Assembly (NCBI RefSeq): GCF_014204915.1
Contig: NZ_JACHMH010000001.1
Span: forward strand, 1,798,001 to 1,862,000
Direction: 5' to 3'
Source: Crossiella cryophila
Lineage (GTDB): Bacteria > Actinomycetota > Actinomycetes > Mycobacteriales > Pseudonocardiaceae
DNA length: 64,000 nt
The notes under the pieces are model-generated. The model was given only the letters and a program-made list of their open reading frames with translations. It searched no databases and was not told where the DNA came from. Positions within the stretch are counted from its first letter, which is position 1, and each line of letters opens with the position of its first letter. Both the position numbers and the translations under genes were made by a program. Below are positions 8,546-18,800 of this stretch, piece after piece.

Positions 8546-8578
8546 CGTGGGCGCCACCCTGACCCGGTGGCGCCCACG
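8546..8578. terminator. bidirectional terminator between phosphatase and LacI genes
   Basis: CGTGGGCGCCACC (8546-8558) and GGTGGCGCCCACG (8566-8578) form a perfect 13-bp stem with a 7-nt loop. It sits in the 80-base gap between convergent genes. Confidence 0.85.
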
Positions 8579-8602
8579 AATGTTCGCGCTTGCTTTGTCC
8601 AG

Positions 8603-9709
8603 CTACGCCGACGGCGCGGGTGCGGTGGAAGCCCGCACCACGAGTTCCGGCGGTGTGGGGAGCACCAGCTTGCTGGGCCGGTTCCCCTGGAGCACCTGCA
8701 ACAACATGTGTGCCGAGGCACGGCCCAGCTCCCGTTGCGGCGTCTTCACCGCGGTCAGGGGAGGGTCGGTGTGCGCCGCGACGATGTGCTCGTCGATGGC
8801 GATCACGCTCAGGTCGTGCGGCACGGAAAGGCCCAGCTCACGGGCTGCGCTGAGAGTGCCGAGGGCACTCAGCAGGTTGGCCACCACCAGGGCGGTCGGC
8901 CGTTGGGCGGCCGGCGCGTCCAGGATGTGCAGGGCTGCCTGGTGGCCGCCCCGCCAGTGGAAGTTGCCGTCGCAGATCCATTCCGGGCGCACGGTGAGCC
9001 CGTGCGACCGCATGGCCGCGGCGAAACCCTGGCGCCGCCGCAGGCCGGTGTCGGTGCGCAGTGGTCCGCTCACATGACCGATCCGCCGGTGCCCCAGTTC
9101 CACCAGGTGATCGACCATGATCGAGACGTTGCGCACCTCGTCCATCACCACCGCGGCCGGGTAGCCGGGGGTGCCGCGCTGCACGAGCACCATGGGCAGG
9201 TGCTCGCGGGAGGCCCACTCCTGGATGTTCGGGTCATCGACGCTGGCGAAGGCCACCAGCACGCCGTCCACCTTGCCTTCGAGCCCGAGCTTGTCGTAGG
9301 CGTTGCCCGCGCCCTCACCGCTGCCGGCCTCGACCACCATCAGTGTGTAGTCCTGCTCGGTCGCCACTTCCTGGACGCCCCGCATTATCTGCGTGAAGCC
9401 GAAATTGTCCAGGTCGGGCACGAGCAGACCGATGGCCTGCTGTCGTTGCAGGCGCAGTGCGCGAGCCTGTGCGTTCGGGCGATACCCGAGCGCTTCGGCG
9501 GCGTCGAGTACCCGCTGCCGTGTCTCCGCCCGATAGGCGGTGTCCTGTCCCCGCAACAGCCGCGAGGCTGTCGACACATCCACCCCGGCCGCCGCCGCCA
9601 CCTCGCGCAAGGTCGGACGATCACGCCGCCGACTTCGAGTGAGGGACAAGGACGCGCCGGGCGAAACTGCCACTGGCCGCCAGCCAGCGGCCTCTGGCCG
9701 AGTTACCAC
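8603..9709 (-). CDS. LacI-family transcriptional regulator
   Basis: 368 residues. The LacI HTH RPTLREVAAAAGVDVSTASRLL (about 31-52) and hinge helix region YRPNAQARALRLQRQ are followed by a periplasmic-binding-protein-like effector domain (IGLLVPDLDNFGF to ELVVRAST). The GTG start at 9709 has an AAGGGGG site 5 bases upstream; it leaves an unusual 29-residue N-terminal extension before the HTH, so a later start (GTG at 9676) is possible. No sugar operon is adjacent, so the regulon cannot be named. Glycosidase genes nearby (GH97, GH8) are possible targets by inference only. Confidence 0.9.
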   Translation of the reverse strand: MVTRPEAAGWRPVAVSPGASLSLTRSRRRDRPTLREVAAAAGVDVSTASRLLRGQDTAYRAETRQRVLDAAEALGYRPNAQARALRLQRQQAIGLLVPDLDNFGFTQIMRGVQEVATEQDYTLMVVEAGSGEGAGNAYDKLGLEGKVDGVLVAFASVDDPNIQEWASREHLPMVLVQRGTPGYPAAVVMDEVRNVSIMVDHLVELGHRRIGHVSGPLRTDTGLRRRQGFAAAMRSHGLTVRPEWICDGNFHWRGGHQAALHILDAPAAQRPTALVVANLLSALGTLSAARELGLSVPHDLSVIAIDEHIVAAHTDPPLTAVKTPQRELGRASAHMLLQVLQGNRPSKLVLPTPPELVVRASTAPAPSA

Positions 9710-10028
9710 TCCAACCCCCTTGAACCCCCTCCGGTACAGCCGTCACTCTAGGGGGTTTGTCGGCTGCTGAGTGTGGGCTGTCCAGGTGTCTCGGTGATCC
9801 CCACCCGAACGGCCGCAGTCAACTGGCGGAAGCTCGACAAAAGTGGAACTCCTGGATGCCGGACGCTACTCCGAACAGGCTCCCCGCACGACATTCGGCA
9901 ACACTGATGGTTTAGGGAAGCTGTTGTAGGCAATCGGTTTCTGCCCCCGGACACGACAACGGGGGTGCCGCACCCTCACCTGGTTGGCAAGAATGCGACA
10001 CCCCCGCAGGGTGTGTCGAGTTAGGACA
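9710..10028. other. intergenic region between LacI and LVIVD genes
   Basis: About 320 bases, upstream of lacI and downstream of the LVIVD gene (both minus strand). It contains the LVIVD terminator at 9961-10005. The block near 9710-9765 holds two C/G runs (AACCCCCTTGAACCCCCTCC and a later AGGGGGTTT), which could pair and may mark lacI autoregulation. No gene was seen. Confidence 0.4.
9961..10005 (-). terminator. terminator of the LVIVD-repeat gene
   Basis: GGGGGTGCCGCA (9961-9972) pairs with TGCGACACCCCC (9994-10005) over 12 bp with one wobble. A second, overlapping inverted repeat around CGACACCC/GGGTGT (9997-10016) would compete. It lies 24 bases beyond the stop of the minus-strand gene. 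Confidence 0.65.
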
Positions 10029-11462
10029 TCAGCCGAAGTAACGGCCCTGGGTCTGCACGTTCAGCTCGTCGAAGTGCTGGAACTTCGCGAGGTCGGTGCG
10101 CCAGTCGTCAAGCCGGAGGACGTCGAAGCCCTTCTGGATGTCCGAGGAGTAGATGTAACCGTTGTACCAGTAGGCCGACCAGGAACCGCCGGTCTTGAGC
10201 TGGGTGTCCGAGAGCGGGCCGCGCTCCCAGAAACCGATCTCCTTGGGCTTGCTGGAGTCGGTGAAGTCCCACACCGACACGCCGCCCTGGTACCAGGCCT
10301 GGACCATGATGTCCTTGCCGGGAACCGGGATCAGCGAGCCGTTGTGCGCCACGCAGTTCTCGGTGTCCTTCTGCGGCCGCGGGATCTTGTAGTAGCTGCG
10401 GAAGACCAGCTTGCGCTTGTCGCCCTTGCCCACGATGTCGTAGACGCCGTTCGCGCCGCGCTTGTCGCCGGTGGCCGCGTTGCAGGTGGCGCCACCGCCG
10501 CCGCCGAGCTCGTCGGTGAAGACGACCTTGTCGCCGCGGTTGTTGAAGGTCGCGGAGTGCCAGAACGCGAAGTTCACGTCATCGCGCACCCGCTCGATCA
10601 CCTTCGGCTTCTCCCGGTTGGAGATGTCGAAGAGGATGCCGTCGCCCATGCACGCGCCGGCCGCCAGGTCCAGCTTGGGGTAGACGGTGATGTCGTGGCA
10701 GCCCGAGGTCGCGGACAGGTTCGGGTTGGTGCTGGGGCTACCGCCGGGGTTGCCACCGTCCGGGAACAGCACCGGCGCGGAGATCACCGAGGCGGCCGCC
10801 GGGTTGCGCAGCGGCACCTTCACGATGGAGATCTTGTCGTGCGGCGGCTGGCAGTCCGGGAAGGCGGCCGACGGGCCGTAGGAGGAGCTGTACAGGTACA
10901 CGTTCCGGTTGCCCTTGTCGGGCACCAGGGTGTGCGTGTGCGAGCCGCAGTCGTTCTCCACGGCGGCGACGTACTTGGGGTTGCGCACGTCGCTGATGTC
11001 GAAGATCTTCACGCCCTCCCAGGACTCCTTGACCGTGGCCGGCTGGCTCACGTTCTCGCAGGAGTTGTTGCTGCGGGAGGAGTCGGTGGACAGGAACAGC
11101 AGGTTCCCGTGCACCGAGACGTCGTTCTGCCCACCAGGGCAGAGCACCTGGGCGACCCGCTTCGGCTTCGCCGGACGGCGGATGTCGAAGATGTCGAACC
11201 CGTTGTAGTTGCCGACGAAGGCGTAGTCGCCCTGGAAGGCCATGTCGGTGCCGAGCGCGTTCTCCGGTGCGAACGGCCCTTCCTTCGGCAGGTTCGCGAC
11301 CTGCTTGATGTTCCTGCTGCTGACGATCTGGTCAACGCCGGGGATGCCGTCGGTCGGCTCGGCTGCCACAGCGGGCGAGCCGGCGAGCGTGGAGGCGGCG
11401 ACGAGCGCCGCTCCGGACAGCACCATCAGTAAACGGCGTGCAGTGCGTTGGGTAGACGCCAC
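10029..11462 (-). CDS. secreted LVIVD-repeat (beta-propeller-like) protein
   Basis: About 477 residues with a signal peptide (RRLLMVLSGAALVAASTLAG ... AVAA). The mature part is made of LVIVD-type repeats such as YAFVGNYNGFDIFDI, GVKIFDISDVRNPKYVAAV, ILFDISNREKPKVI and GVSVWDFTDSSKPKEIGF, as in other actinobacterial secreted LVIVD proteins of unknown role. GTG at 11462 is preferred because GGGAG lies 8 bases upstream and a compact signal peptide results; ATG at 11477 would add five residues without a ribosome binding site. It is divergent from the DUF305 lipoprotein gene. Several Cys residues (CPGGQ, CENVS, CQPP, CHDI) may form disulfides. Confidence 0.85.
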   Translation of the reverse strand: MASTQRTARRLLMVLSGAALVAASTLAGSPAVAAEPTDGIPGVDQIVSSRNIKQVANLPKEGPFAPENALGTDMAFQGDYAFVGNYNGFDIFDIRRPAKPKRVAQVLCPGGQNDVSVHGNLLFLSTDSSRSNNSCENVSQPATVKESWEGVKIFDISDVRNPKYVAAVENDCGSHTHTLVPDKGNRNVYLYSSSYGPSAAFPDCQPPHDKISIVKVPLRNPAAASVISAPVLFPDGGNPGGSPSTNPNLSATSGCHDITVYPKLDLAAGACMGDGILFDISNREKPKVIERVRDDVNFAFWHSATFNNRGDKVVFTDELGGGGGATCNAATGDKRGANGVYDIVGKGDKRKLVFRSYYKIPRPQKDTENCVAHNGSLIPVPGKDIMVQAWYQGGVSVWDFTDSSKPKEIGFWERGPLSDTQLKTGGSWSAYWYNGYIYSSDIQKGFDVLRLDDWRTDLAKFQHFDELNVQTQGRYFG

Positions 11463-11602
11463 CCTCAAAGCTCCCATCGCGTGACGGCTGGATCTGTGCA
11501 GTATCTACGTGTGCTTTCGGTTAGGAAACAGCCTTTGGCCCCCCGCTGCACACAGTTTTTCCAGGTTCCCAGCAGGCGGACGCCCAGGTAGCGTCGCTGG
11601 TC

Positions 11603-12256
11603 GTGAGCCGTCTGCCCTGGAAAACCGGTGTCCTCGCGGTATTCGCCGTCCTGTCGCTCACTGCCTGTACCGGCAATGGCACGCAGGGTGCGCCGCCGGA
11701 GGCCACCGAGCGGGTGCCGGTGATCGCGCCGGGCAAGCCTGGTGAGCCGGCGAAAACCCTGTCGAGCATGCCGCCGCTGGCCGAGCGGCCGCCCGGTGAT
11801 GCCGATTTCCGCTATGTCTCGATGATGATTCCGCATCACCGGCAGGCGCTGGAGATGACCGCGCTGGCCCCGGACCGCGCCCAGCACCAGGATGTGCGCG
11901 GGCTGGCCGCGCGGATCGACGGCGCGCAGGCCCCGGAGATCCAGGCCATGTCGGCCTACCTGCAGCGGCACAAGAAACCGGTGCCGGAGGCGCATGCCGG
12001 CGGCGGACACGGTTCCGGTGACGCGGCCATGCCGGGGATGGCCTCCTTCGCGGACATGGTCCACCTCAAGAACAGCAGGGGCGCGGACTTCGACAAGCTG
12101 TTCGTGCGCTTGATGATCGCCCACCACGAGGGCGCGGTGAAGATGGCCAACGACGTGCTGGCCAGCGGGCACGACATCTTCGTCGAGGAGATGGCCCAGG
12201 ACGTCATCGCCACCCAGACCGCGGAGATCAAGCGGATGAAGGAAATGCGGTTCTGA
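11603..12256 (+). CDS. DUF305 lipoprotein
   Basis: 217 residues. A lipoprotein signal peptide with lipobox LTAC (Cys near 22) precedes a DUF305 domain with its paired His motifs: MMIPHHRQALEMTALA (about 74-89) and FVRLMIAHHEGAVKMANDV (about 168-186). DUF305 proteins are ferritin-like four-helix folds, often linked to metal, especially copper, handling; substrate and function here are unproven. Start GTG at 11603 has only a weak ribosome binding site. It is divergent from the LVIVD gene and precedes the subtilase pair. Confidence 0.87.
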   Translation: MSRLPWKTGVLAVFAVLSLTACTGNGTQGAPPEATERVPVIAPGKPGEPAKTLSSMPPLAERPPGDADFRYVSMMIPHHRQALEMTALAPDRAQHQDVRGLAARIDGAQAPEIQAMSAYLQRHKKPVPEAHAGGGHGSGDAAMPGMASFADMVHLKNSRGADFDKLFVRLMIAHHEGAVKMANDVLASGHDIFVEEMAQDVIATQTAEIKRMKEMRF

Positions 12257-12307
12257 ACCGTTTCCGGCGGAAGCCTTGACGCACAACCGTTATGTGGGAT
12301 GGCTAAC

Positions 12308-12338
12308 GTCCATAGTGGACTGTATTGAACAGTATTGA
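12308..12338. promoter_or_regulatory. overlapping inverted and direct repeats upstream of subtilase 1
   Basis: GTCCA-TAG-TGGAC (12308-12320) is an inverted repeat. It overlaps ACTGT-ATTGA-ACAGT (12319-12333) and a direct repeat GTATTGA at 12322 and 12332, exactly 10 bp apart. The stretch is AT-rich compared with its surroundings and lies about 80 bases before the start. A variant GTCCA-TTG-TGGAT occurs before subtilase 2. Confidence 0.45.
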
Positions 12339-12415
12339 GTGCTCCGTTTGCGCCATTGAACTTCCCCTGGCGGCGGGTTCTGCTCTTGGGCATCGTTCCC
12401 AAGAAGGGATCAGCC

Positions 12416-15400
12416 GTGACCAACCCCTCCACCCGCCGCTGGCGTGCGCCTGCCGCGGCCGTGCTGGCCGCAGCGCTGGGCACCGCCGCGTTCGGCCTGG
12501 CCGCGCCCGCCTCGGCGGCCCCGCAACAGAATCCGCCCCAGGCGGACAAACAGCTCGACAAGCGCGACCGGGAACTCCTGGCCGAGGCCGCCCGCGAGGG
12601 CAAGCAGAACGTGACCCTGCTGGTGGCCGCGGCCAAGGGCCGCACCGACAAGGCCGTTGAGGAGCTGCGCTCGCTCGGCGGTGTCGTGGAGTCCACCGAG
12701 AAGAGCGTGGACTACGTCAAGGTCTCCGTGCCGCGCGAGAAGGCCGAGCAGGTCGCGAAGCTGAAGTCGGTGGACGCCATCGACGTCGACGCGGTCATCC
12801 CGGTCGACGACCCGCGTCCGCAGCCCAACGGCGCGGTGCAGCCGCTGCCGCAGAAGGCGCCCGACGCCAAGACCCCCCGGGTCAACCCGTACATGCCGAC
12901 CGGCGACATCGGCGCCGCGCAGTTCGGGCAGACGCTGCCGTTCTGGGACGGCCGGGGCACCACCATCGCGATCCTGGACTCCGGCGTCGACCTCGACCAC
13001 CCGGCGCTGGCCACCACCAGCACCGGTGAGCGCAAGATCGTCGACTGGTACACCGCGAACTCGCCCACCTCCGGCGACGGCACCTGGGTCGCGATGACCA
13101 AGAACGGCCGCACCGGCAAGTTCACCGAGGCCGGCCGCGAGTGGACCGCGCCCAGCACGGGTGGCCCGTACTCCTTCGGCCTGTTCAAGGAGACCGCGCA
13201 GGACCTGGGCGCGGCGGGCAGCGAGATCGGCGGCGACGTCAACCGGGACGGCGACCGCGCCGACTCCTGGGGCGTGCTGCAGGACATCGTCACCAAGGAG
13301 GTCCGGGTCGACCTCAACGGCGACGGCGACTTCACCAACGACAAGGTGATGATCGACTACAAGGTCAAGCAGGACGTGCAGTACTTCGGCACGGACAAGG
13401 CCGAGACCGCCAACATCGTTGAGCGGATGGCCTTCGTGGTGCAGACCGACCGCTCGATCTACGACATCGGTGGCACCCCGTACGTCAGCCTGGGCATCGC
13501 CTCCGGCTCGCACGGTTCGCACGTGGCAGGCATCGCGGCCGGGCACAAGCTGCTCGGCGGCAACATCGCAGGTGGCGCGCCGGGCGCGAAGCTGATCTCG
13601 ATCAAGGCCTGCCTGTCCAGCCCCGGCTGCACCTCCAGCGGTCTGCTCGACGGCGTGCTGTACGCGGCCAAGAACGGCGCGGACGTCATCAACATCTCCA
13701 TCGGCGGACTGCCCGGCCTCAACGACGGCAACAACGCGCGGGCCGCGCTCTACAACCGCACCATCGCCGAGTACAAGATGCAGATCTTCATCTCGGCCGG
13801 TAACAGCGGCGCAGGCGCGAACACCGTCGGCGACCCCTCGGTGGCCACCGACGCGGTCAGCGTGGGCTCCTCGATCACCGCGGCGACCTGGCTGAGCAAC
13901 TACGGCTCGGAGGCCGCGGCCAAGGAGGGCCTGCACCCGTTCTCCTCGCGCGGTCCGGCCGAGGACGGCGGCTTCAAGCCGAACATCATCGCCCCCGGCT
14001 CGGCGATCTCCACCACGCTGCGCTGGCAGGCCCCCGGTCCGACCGTCGGCACCTTCCAGCTGCCTGCCGGGTACTCGATGTTCAACGGCACCTCGATGGC
14101 CTCCCCGCAGGCGACCGGCGCGGCCGCGCTGCTGCTCAGCGCGTACAAGGCCACCCACGGCGGGCAGCGTCCGACGCCAGCCCAACTGCGCAACGCGATC
14201 TACTCGAGCGCCAAGTTCCTGCCGAACCTGGGCGCCTACGAGCAGGGCGCCGGCAAGTTCGACGTCTGGGGCGCGTTCTTCGCGCTGCAGCGCGGACCGG
14301 CCACCGACACGGTGCGCACCGAGGTCGAGGTGGACACCTCGCTGGAAGGCCAGCTGGCCAAGCCCGGCTTCGGCGTCGGCATCCACGACCGTGAGGGCGT
14401 GGCCGCCGGCAAGTCCTACACCAGGACCTACACCCTGACCCGCACCACCGGCGCGGCCGGCAACCACCGCTACTCGGTGGACTGGGTGGGCAACGACGGC
14501 ACCTTCTCCTCGGCGCGTTCGGTGCAGCTCCCGCTGAACACCCCGGTCAAGTTCGAGGTCAAGGTCAACCCGAAGTCGGCAGGCGCGCACTCCGCCCTGC
14601 TGCGCCTGGACAACCCGGCCACCCCTGGCATCGACTCGCAGGGCCTGGCCGCGGTCTTCGCCGCCCAGGACTTCACCGCCGCGGCCGGGTACAAGGTCAC
14701 CTCCACCGGTGAGATCGGCCGCAACCAGGCCAAGTCGGTCTTCGTGCGGGTGCCCCAGGGCGCCAGCGCACTCAAGATCGACCTGGCCGCCGGCGGCGCT
14801 GCGGGCAAGGGCCAGGTGCGCTTCCTGCGCTACGACCCGACCGGTGTGCCGAGGGATGTCACCTCGACCACCAACTGCTACAACCCGGACGCGGGCGCCG
14901 GTTGCTCGGGCGGCACGCCGAACAGCCGCACCATCACCAACCCGCAGCCCGGCGTGTGGGAGATCATCATCGAGGCCCGCCGGACCTCGGATGTGAAGGT
15001 CGCGCCGTACTCGGTCACCGCCGAGGTGCTGGGCACCAAGATCACCCCGAACCCGGACGTGATCCCCACGGCCGCGGTCGGCACTCCGCTGGAGCGCCAG
15101 TACACCGTGGCCAACAACCTGGCAGGCTTCACCGGCAAGCTCGTCGGCGGCACCCTGGCCAGCGCGAAGACCGACCGGCCGAGCATCGCCAACCTGACGT
15201 CCCAGCAGTACGACGTCACGGTCCCGGCCGGCGCGTCCAGCTTCACCGCCACCATCGGCAACACCGCCGACGCCGCCGCCGACCTGGACCTCACCGTCCA
15301 GAACTGCACCAGCGGCACCTGCGTGGACACCGCGGCCAGTGCCGACGGTGACTCGGAGGAGTCGGTCACCATCGCCAACCCCGCCGCGGGCAAGTGGCGC

Positions 15401-15667
15401 GTGGTGATCGACGGCTACTCGGTGCCCGCCGGCACCACCGCCTATGACTACCTCGACTCCTTCGTCGCGGCGGCCCTTGGCAACATCACGGCGACCGACA
15501 CGGACGCCGCGCACGCGGCGGGCACCTCGTGGGCGGTCCCGGCGAAGATCAACGTCGGCGGCCAGCCCGGCGCCGGGCGGCACCTGCGCGGCGATCTGCT
15601 GGTGCAGACCGCCGACAAGGTGACCGTCGGCCGTGGCGCGGTGCAGATCCAGGCCGTGACCGGCTGA
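12416..15667 (+). CDS. large secreted S8 subtilisin-like serine protease (paralogue 1)
   Basis: 1083 residues from GTG 12416 (AAGGGA site). Signal peptide ends PASAAP. A propeptide-like domain (about 45-135; QLDKRDRELL ... VIPVDDPRP) precedes the catalytic domain. The triad is visible: Asp188 in AILDSGVDLDHP, His366 in HGSHVAGIAAG and Ser560 in FNGTSMASPQATG, with the oxyanion Asn463 in ISAGN. A long insertion between Asp and His carries two calcium-loop-like strings (DVNRDGDRAD and DLNGDGDFTND). The C-terminal about 480 residues are beta-rich, resembling pre-peptidase C-terminal domains with repeats such as GVWEIIIEARRTSD and GKWRVVIDGYSVP. It is likely exported. Its gene is followed by a terminator and then a close paralogue. 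Confidence 0.93.
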   Translation: MTNPSTRRWRAPAAAVLAAALGTAAFGLAAPASAAPQQNPPQADKQLDKRDRELLAEAAREGKQNVTLLVAAAKGRTDKAVEELRSLGGVVESTEKSVDYVKVSVPREKAEQVAKLKSVDAIDVDAVIPVDDPRPQPNGAVQPLPQKAPDAKTPRVNPYMPTGDIGAAQFGQTLPFWDGRGTTIAILDSGVDLDHPALATTSTGERKIVDWYTANSPTSGDGTWVAMTKNGRTGKFTEAGREWTAPSTGGPYSFGLFKETAQDLGAAGSEIGGDVNRDGDRADSWGVLQDIVTKEVRVDLNGDGDFTNDKVMIDYKVKQDVQYFGTDKAETANIVERMAFVVQTDRSIYDIGGTPYVSLGIASGSHGSHVAGIAAGHKLLGGNIAGGAPGAKLISIKACLSSPGCTSSGLLDGVLYAAKNGADVINISIGGLPGLNDGNNARAALYNRTIAEYKMQIFISAGNSGAGANTVGDPSVATDAVSVGSSITAATWLSNYGSEAAAKEGLHPFSSRGPAEDGGFKPNIIAPGSAISTTLRWQAPGPTVGTFQLPAGYSMFNGTSMASPQATGAAALLLSAYKATHGGQRPTPAQLRNAIYSSAKFLPNLGAYEQGAGKFDVWGAFFALQRGPATDTVRTEVEVDTSLEGQLAKPGFGVGIHDREGVAAGKSYTRTYTLTRTTGAAGNHRYSVDWVGNDGTFSSARSVQLPLNTPVKFEVKVNPKSAGAHSALLRLDNPATPGIDSQGLAAVFAAQDFTAAAGYKVTSTGEIGRNQAKSVFVRVPQGASALKIDLAAGGAAGKGQVRFLRYDPTGVPRDVTSTTNCYNPDAGAGCSGGTPNSRTITNPQPGVWEIIIEARRTSDVKVAPYSVTAEVLGTKITPNPDVIPTAAVGTPLERQYTVANNLAGFTGKLVGGTLASAKTDRPSIANLTSQQYDVTVPAGASSFTATIGNTADAAADLDLTVQNCTSGTCVDTAASADGDSEESVTIANPAAGKWRVVIDGYSVPAGTTAYDYLDSFVAAALGNITATDTDAAHAAGTSWAVPAKINVGGQPGAGRHLRGDLLVQTADKVTVGRGAVQIQAVTG

Positions 15668-15683
15668 CCAACTGAATGAACGA

Positions 15684-15718
15684 AGACCCCGTCCGGGCTG
15701 CACTCCCGGACGGGGTCT
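15684..15718 (+). terminator. terminator of subtilase 1
   Basis: AGACCCCGTCCGGG (15684-15697) and its exact complement (15705-15718) form a 14-bp stem with loop CTGCACT, followed by CGTCCTTTCC. The same loop heptamer is used by the subtilase 2 terminator. Confidence 0.9.
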
Positions 15719-15760
15719 CGTCCTTTCCGGCCAAGGCACCCGTCTCGAAGCGCCGAAACC

Positions 15761-15773
15761 GTCCATTGTGGAT
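15761..15773. promoter_or_regulatory. GTCCA-TTG-TGGAT near-palindrome upstream of subtilase 2
   Basis: A 13-bp inverted repeat with one end mismatch, 47 bases before the subtilase 2 start. It corresponds to the site upstream of subtilase 1 and belongs to a palindrome family scattered across the window (TCCAC-W-GTGGA), so it may not be a dedicated operator. Confidence 0.35.
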
Positions 15774-15820
15774 ACCGTGCGACCGATGCTCCGCTGATCG
15801 TCCGTACGAAGGGTGCCGCC

Positions 15821-18800
15821 GTGACCACACCGCTTCGCCCGCCGCGTCATCCCGGCGCGGTGCTCCTGCTCGCCTGCTCGGTGCTGGCCGCGATGAGCCT
15901 CACCGCGCTGCCCGCGACCGCGGCCCCGCCGGGCGAGGCGGTCAAACAGCTCGACAAGGCCGACCGCGGCCGGATCGCCGAGGCGCGCGGTGCCGGGCAG
16001 GCCACGGTCACCCTGCTGGTCGCCGCCGAGACCGGGCGGGCCGGGGACGCCGAGGCCGAGTTGCGGGAACTGGGCGGGGTGGTGCGGGCGAGTGAGCCCG
16101 CGGTGGGGTACCTCAAGGTCGACCTGCCCGCCGAGCACGCCGAGCGGGCGGCCCGGCTGGCCTCGGTCAAGGCGGTGGACGTGGATCACCTGGTGCGCCG
16201 GGAGAATCCGCGGCCGGACGGCGCCGAGCAGCCGATCCCGCAGCCCGCGCCCGGCCCCGCGACCCCGCGCGACAACCCCTATCTGCCCACCAGGGACATC
16301 GGCGCGCCCGGCTTCGGCGCCGACGGCCGGGGCACCACGATCGCGATCCTGGACTCCGGCGTGGATCTGGATCACCCGGCGCTGGCCACCACCAGCACCG
16401 GTGAGCGCAAGATCGTCGACTGGTACACCGCGAACTCGCCAACCTCCGGCGACGGCACCTGGGTGCAGATGTCCACCAAGCTCCACAGTGGACAGTTCAA
16501 CGCCGCCGACCGGGACTGGTCCGCACCCGCGACCGGTGGGCCCTATTCCTTCGGCCTGTTCCGGGAAATCGCGCAGGACCTGGGTGCGACGGGCAGTGAG
16601 ATCGGCGGCGACGTCAACCGGGACGGCGACCGCGCCGACTCCTGGGGCGTGCTCCAGGACACGGTCACCAAGCAGGTCCGGGTCGACCTGGACGGCGACG
16701 GCGACTTCACCGACGAGACGCCGATGATCGATTACAAGGTGAAGCACGACATCGGCCACTTCGGCCAGGACCGGCCGCAGACGCCGGTGCTGGACCGGGT
16801 CGCCTTCGTGGTGCAGACCGACCGCTCGACCTACGACGGCAAGGCCACGCCGTATGTGAGCCTGGGCATGGCCAGCGCAGCGCACGGCTCGCACGTGGCC
16901 GGGATCGCGGCCGGGAACAAGCTCTTCGGCGGGGCGATGGCCGGTGGCGCGCCGGGTGCGAAGCTCATCTCGGTCAAGGCCTGCCTGGCCACCGTGGCCT
17001 GCACCTCCAGCGGCCTGGTCGACGGCGTGCTCTACGCCGCGCGCAACGGCGCCGATGTCGTCAACATCTCCATCGGCGGCCTGCCCGGTCTCAACGACGG
17101 GGACAACGCCCGCGCCGCGCTCTACAACCGCACCATCGCCGAGTACAAGGTCCAGCTCTTCATCTCCGCGGGCAACGAGGGCGCGGGCGCGAACACCGTC
17201 GGCGACCCCTCGGTGGCCGCGGACGCGGTCAGCGTCGGCTCCTCGATCACCGCCGAGACCTGGCTGGCCGACTACGGATCCGTGGTCTCGGCCAAGCAGG
17301 GCCTGCACCCGTTCTCCTCCCGCGGACCGGCGGAGAACGGCGGCTTCAAGCCGAACATCATCGCCCCCGGCGCGGCGATTTCCACTGTGCCACCGTGGCA
17401 AACGCCCGGTCCGATCGCCGGCACCTATCCGCTGCCCGCCGGGTACTCGATGTTCAACGGCACCTCGATGGCCTCCCCGCAGGCCACCGGCGGCGCGGCG
17501 CTGCTGATCGGCGCGCACAAGGCCGCCCGCGGCGGCGCCCGGCCCGATCCGGCCTTGCTGCGCAACGCGATCTACTCCACCGCACGCTTCCTGCCGAACC
17601 TGGGCGCCTACGAACAGGGCGCCGGACTGATGGACGTCCCGGCCGCTTTCGCCGCCCTGCAACGGGATCCGGCGCCAGAGGTGATCAAGGCCGAGGTCGG
17701 AGTCAAGACCGTCCTGTCCGGACAGCTGGCCAAACCCGATGTGGGCGTTGGCATCCACGACCGCGAGGGCGTCCAGGTCGGCGTGGGCTACACCCGCACC
17801 TACACGCTCACCCGCACCACCGGATCGCCGAACCGGGCCTGGCACCGGGTGGAATGGCTCGGCAACGACGGCACGTTCAGCTCCGCGAGCAGCATCCGGC
17901 TGCCGCTGAACCAGCCGGTCACCCTGCCGGTGCGGATCACCCCGCGCACCGCGGGCGCGCATTCCGCGCTGCTGCGCATCGACAACCCGATGACCCCCGG
18001 CATCGACCTGTTCACCCTCAACTCGGTGTTCGCCCCGCTGGAACTCAACGCCGCCAACGGTTTCACCGCCAGTGCCAGCGGCGAGGCCGGGCGCAACAGC
18101 ACCCGCTCGACCTTCGTCAGGGTGCCGGCGGGCAGCACCGGCCTGAAGATCGATTTCGCCGGTGGCGGCGCGCCGGGCAAGGGCCAGCTGCGGTTCCTGC
18201 CGTTCACGCCCACCGGCCAGCCGTACGAGGAGACCGGGTCCCGGTTCTGCTACCTGCCCGACGGCGGCGGTGGTTGTCCCACCGGCTCACCGAGCAGTCG
18301 CACGGTGCTCGCGCCGCAGCCGGGGGTGTGGGAGATCGTCGCCGACGCCCGGCGTACCTCCGACGCGCTGGCCGCCCCGTTCACCGTGACCGTGGCCGCG
18401 CTGGCGATCAAGGTCCAACCGGATCCGGACGTGGTGGCCACCGCGCCGCTCGGCCGGCCGGTGTCCAGGGAGTACGCGCTGCACAGCACCATGGCCGCGT
18501 TCACCGGACGGCTGGCGGGCGGCCCACTGGGCAGTGCGCGCACGTTGCGGCCCACCATCGCCGCGGGTACTCAGCTGAGTTACGAGGTGACCCTGCCCGA
18601 GGGCACCTCCACGCTCACCGTGCGCACCGGCAACCCGGCCGACCCCGGCGCCGACCTGGACCTGCTGGTCTTCGACTGCTCAAGTGGCACCTGCGCGCAG
18701 GCCGGGTCCAGCGGCGGACCCACCGCGACGGAGAAGGTGACCATCAGCAACCCGAAGGCCGGGCGCTGGCGGATCGAGATCGACGGCTACGCGGTGCCCA

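Noticed and set aside
12410-17962. A very long open frame (about 1850 codons) on the minus strand
   Set aside because: It is antisense to the two subtilase genes, has reversed codon-position bias, and encodes Arg/Gly/Val-rich sequence without domains. Long antisense frames are normal at this GC content.
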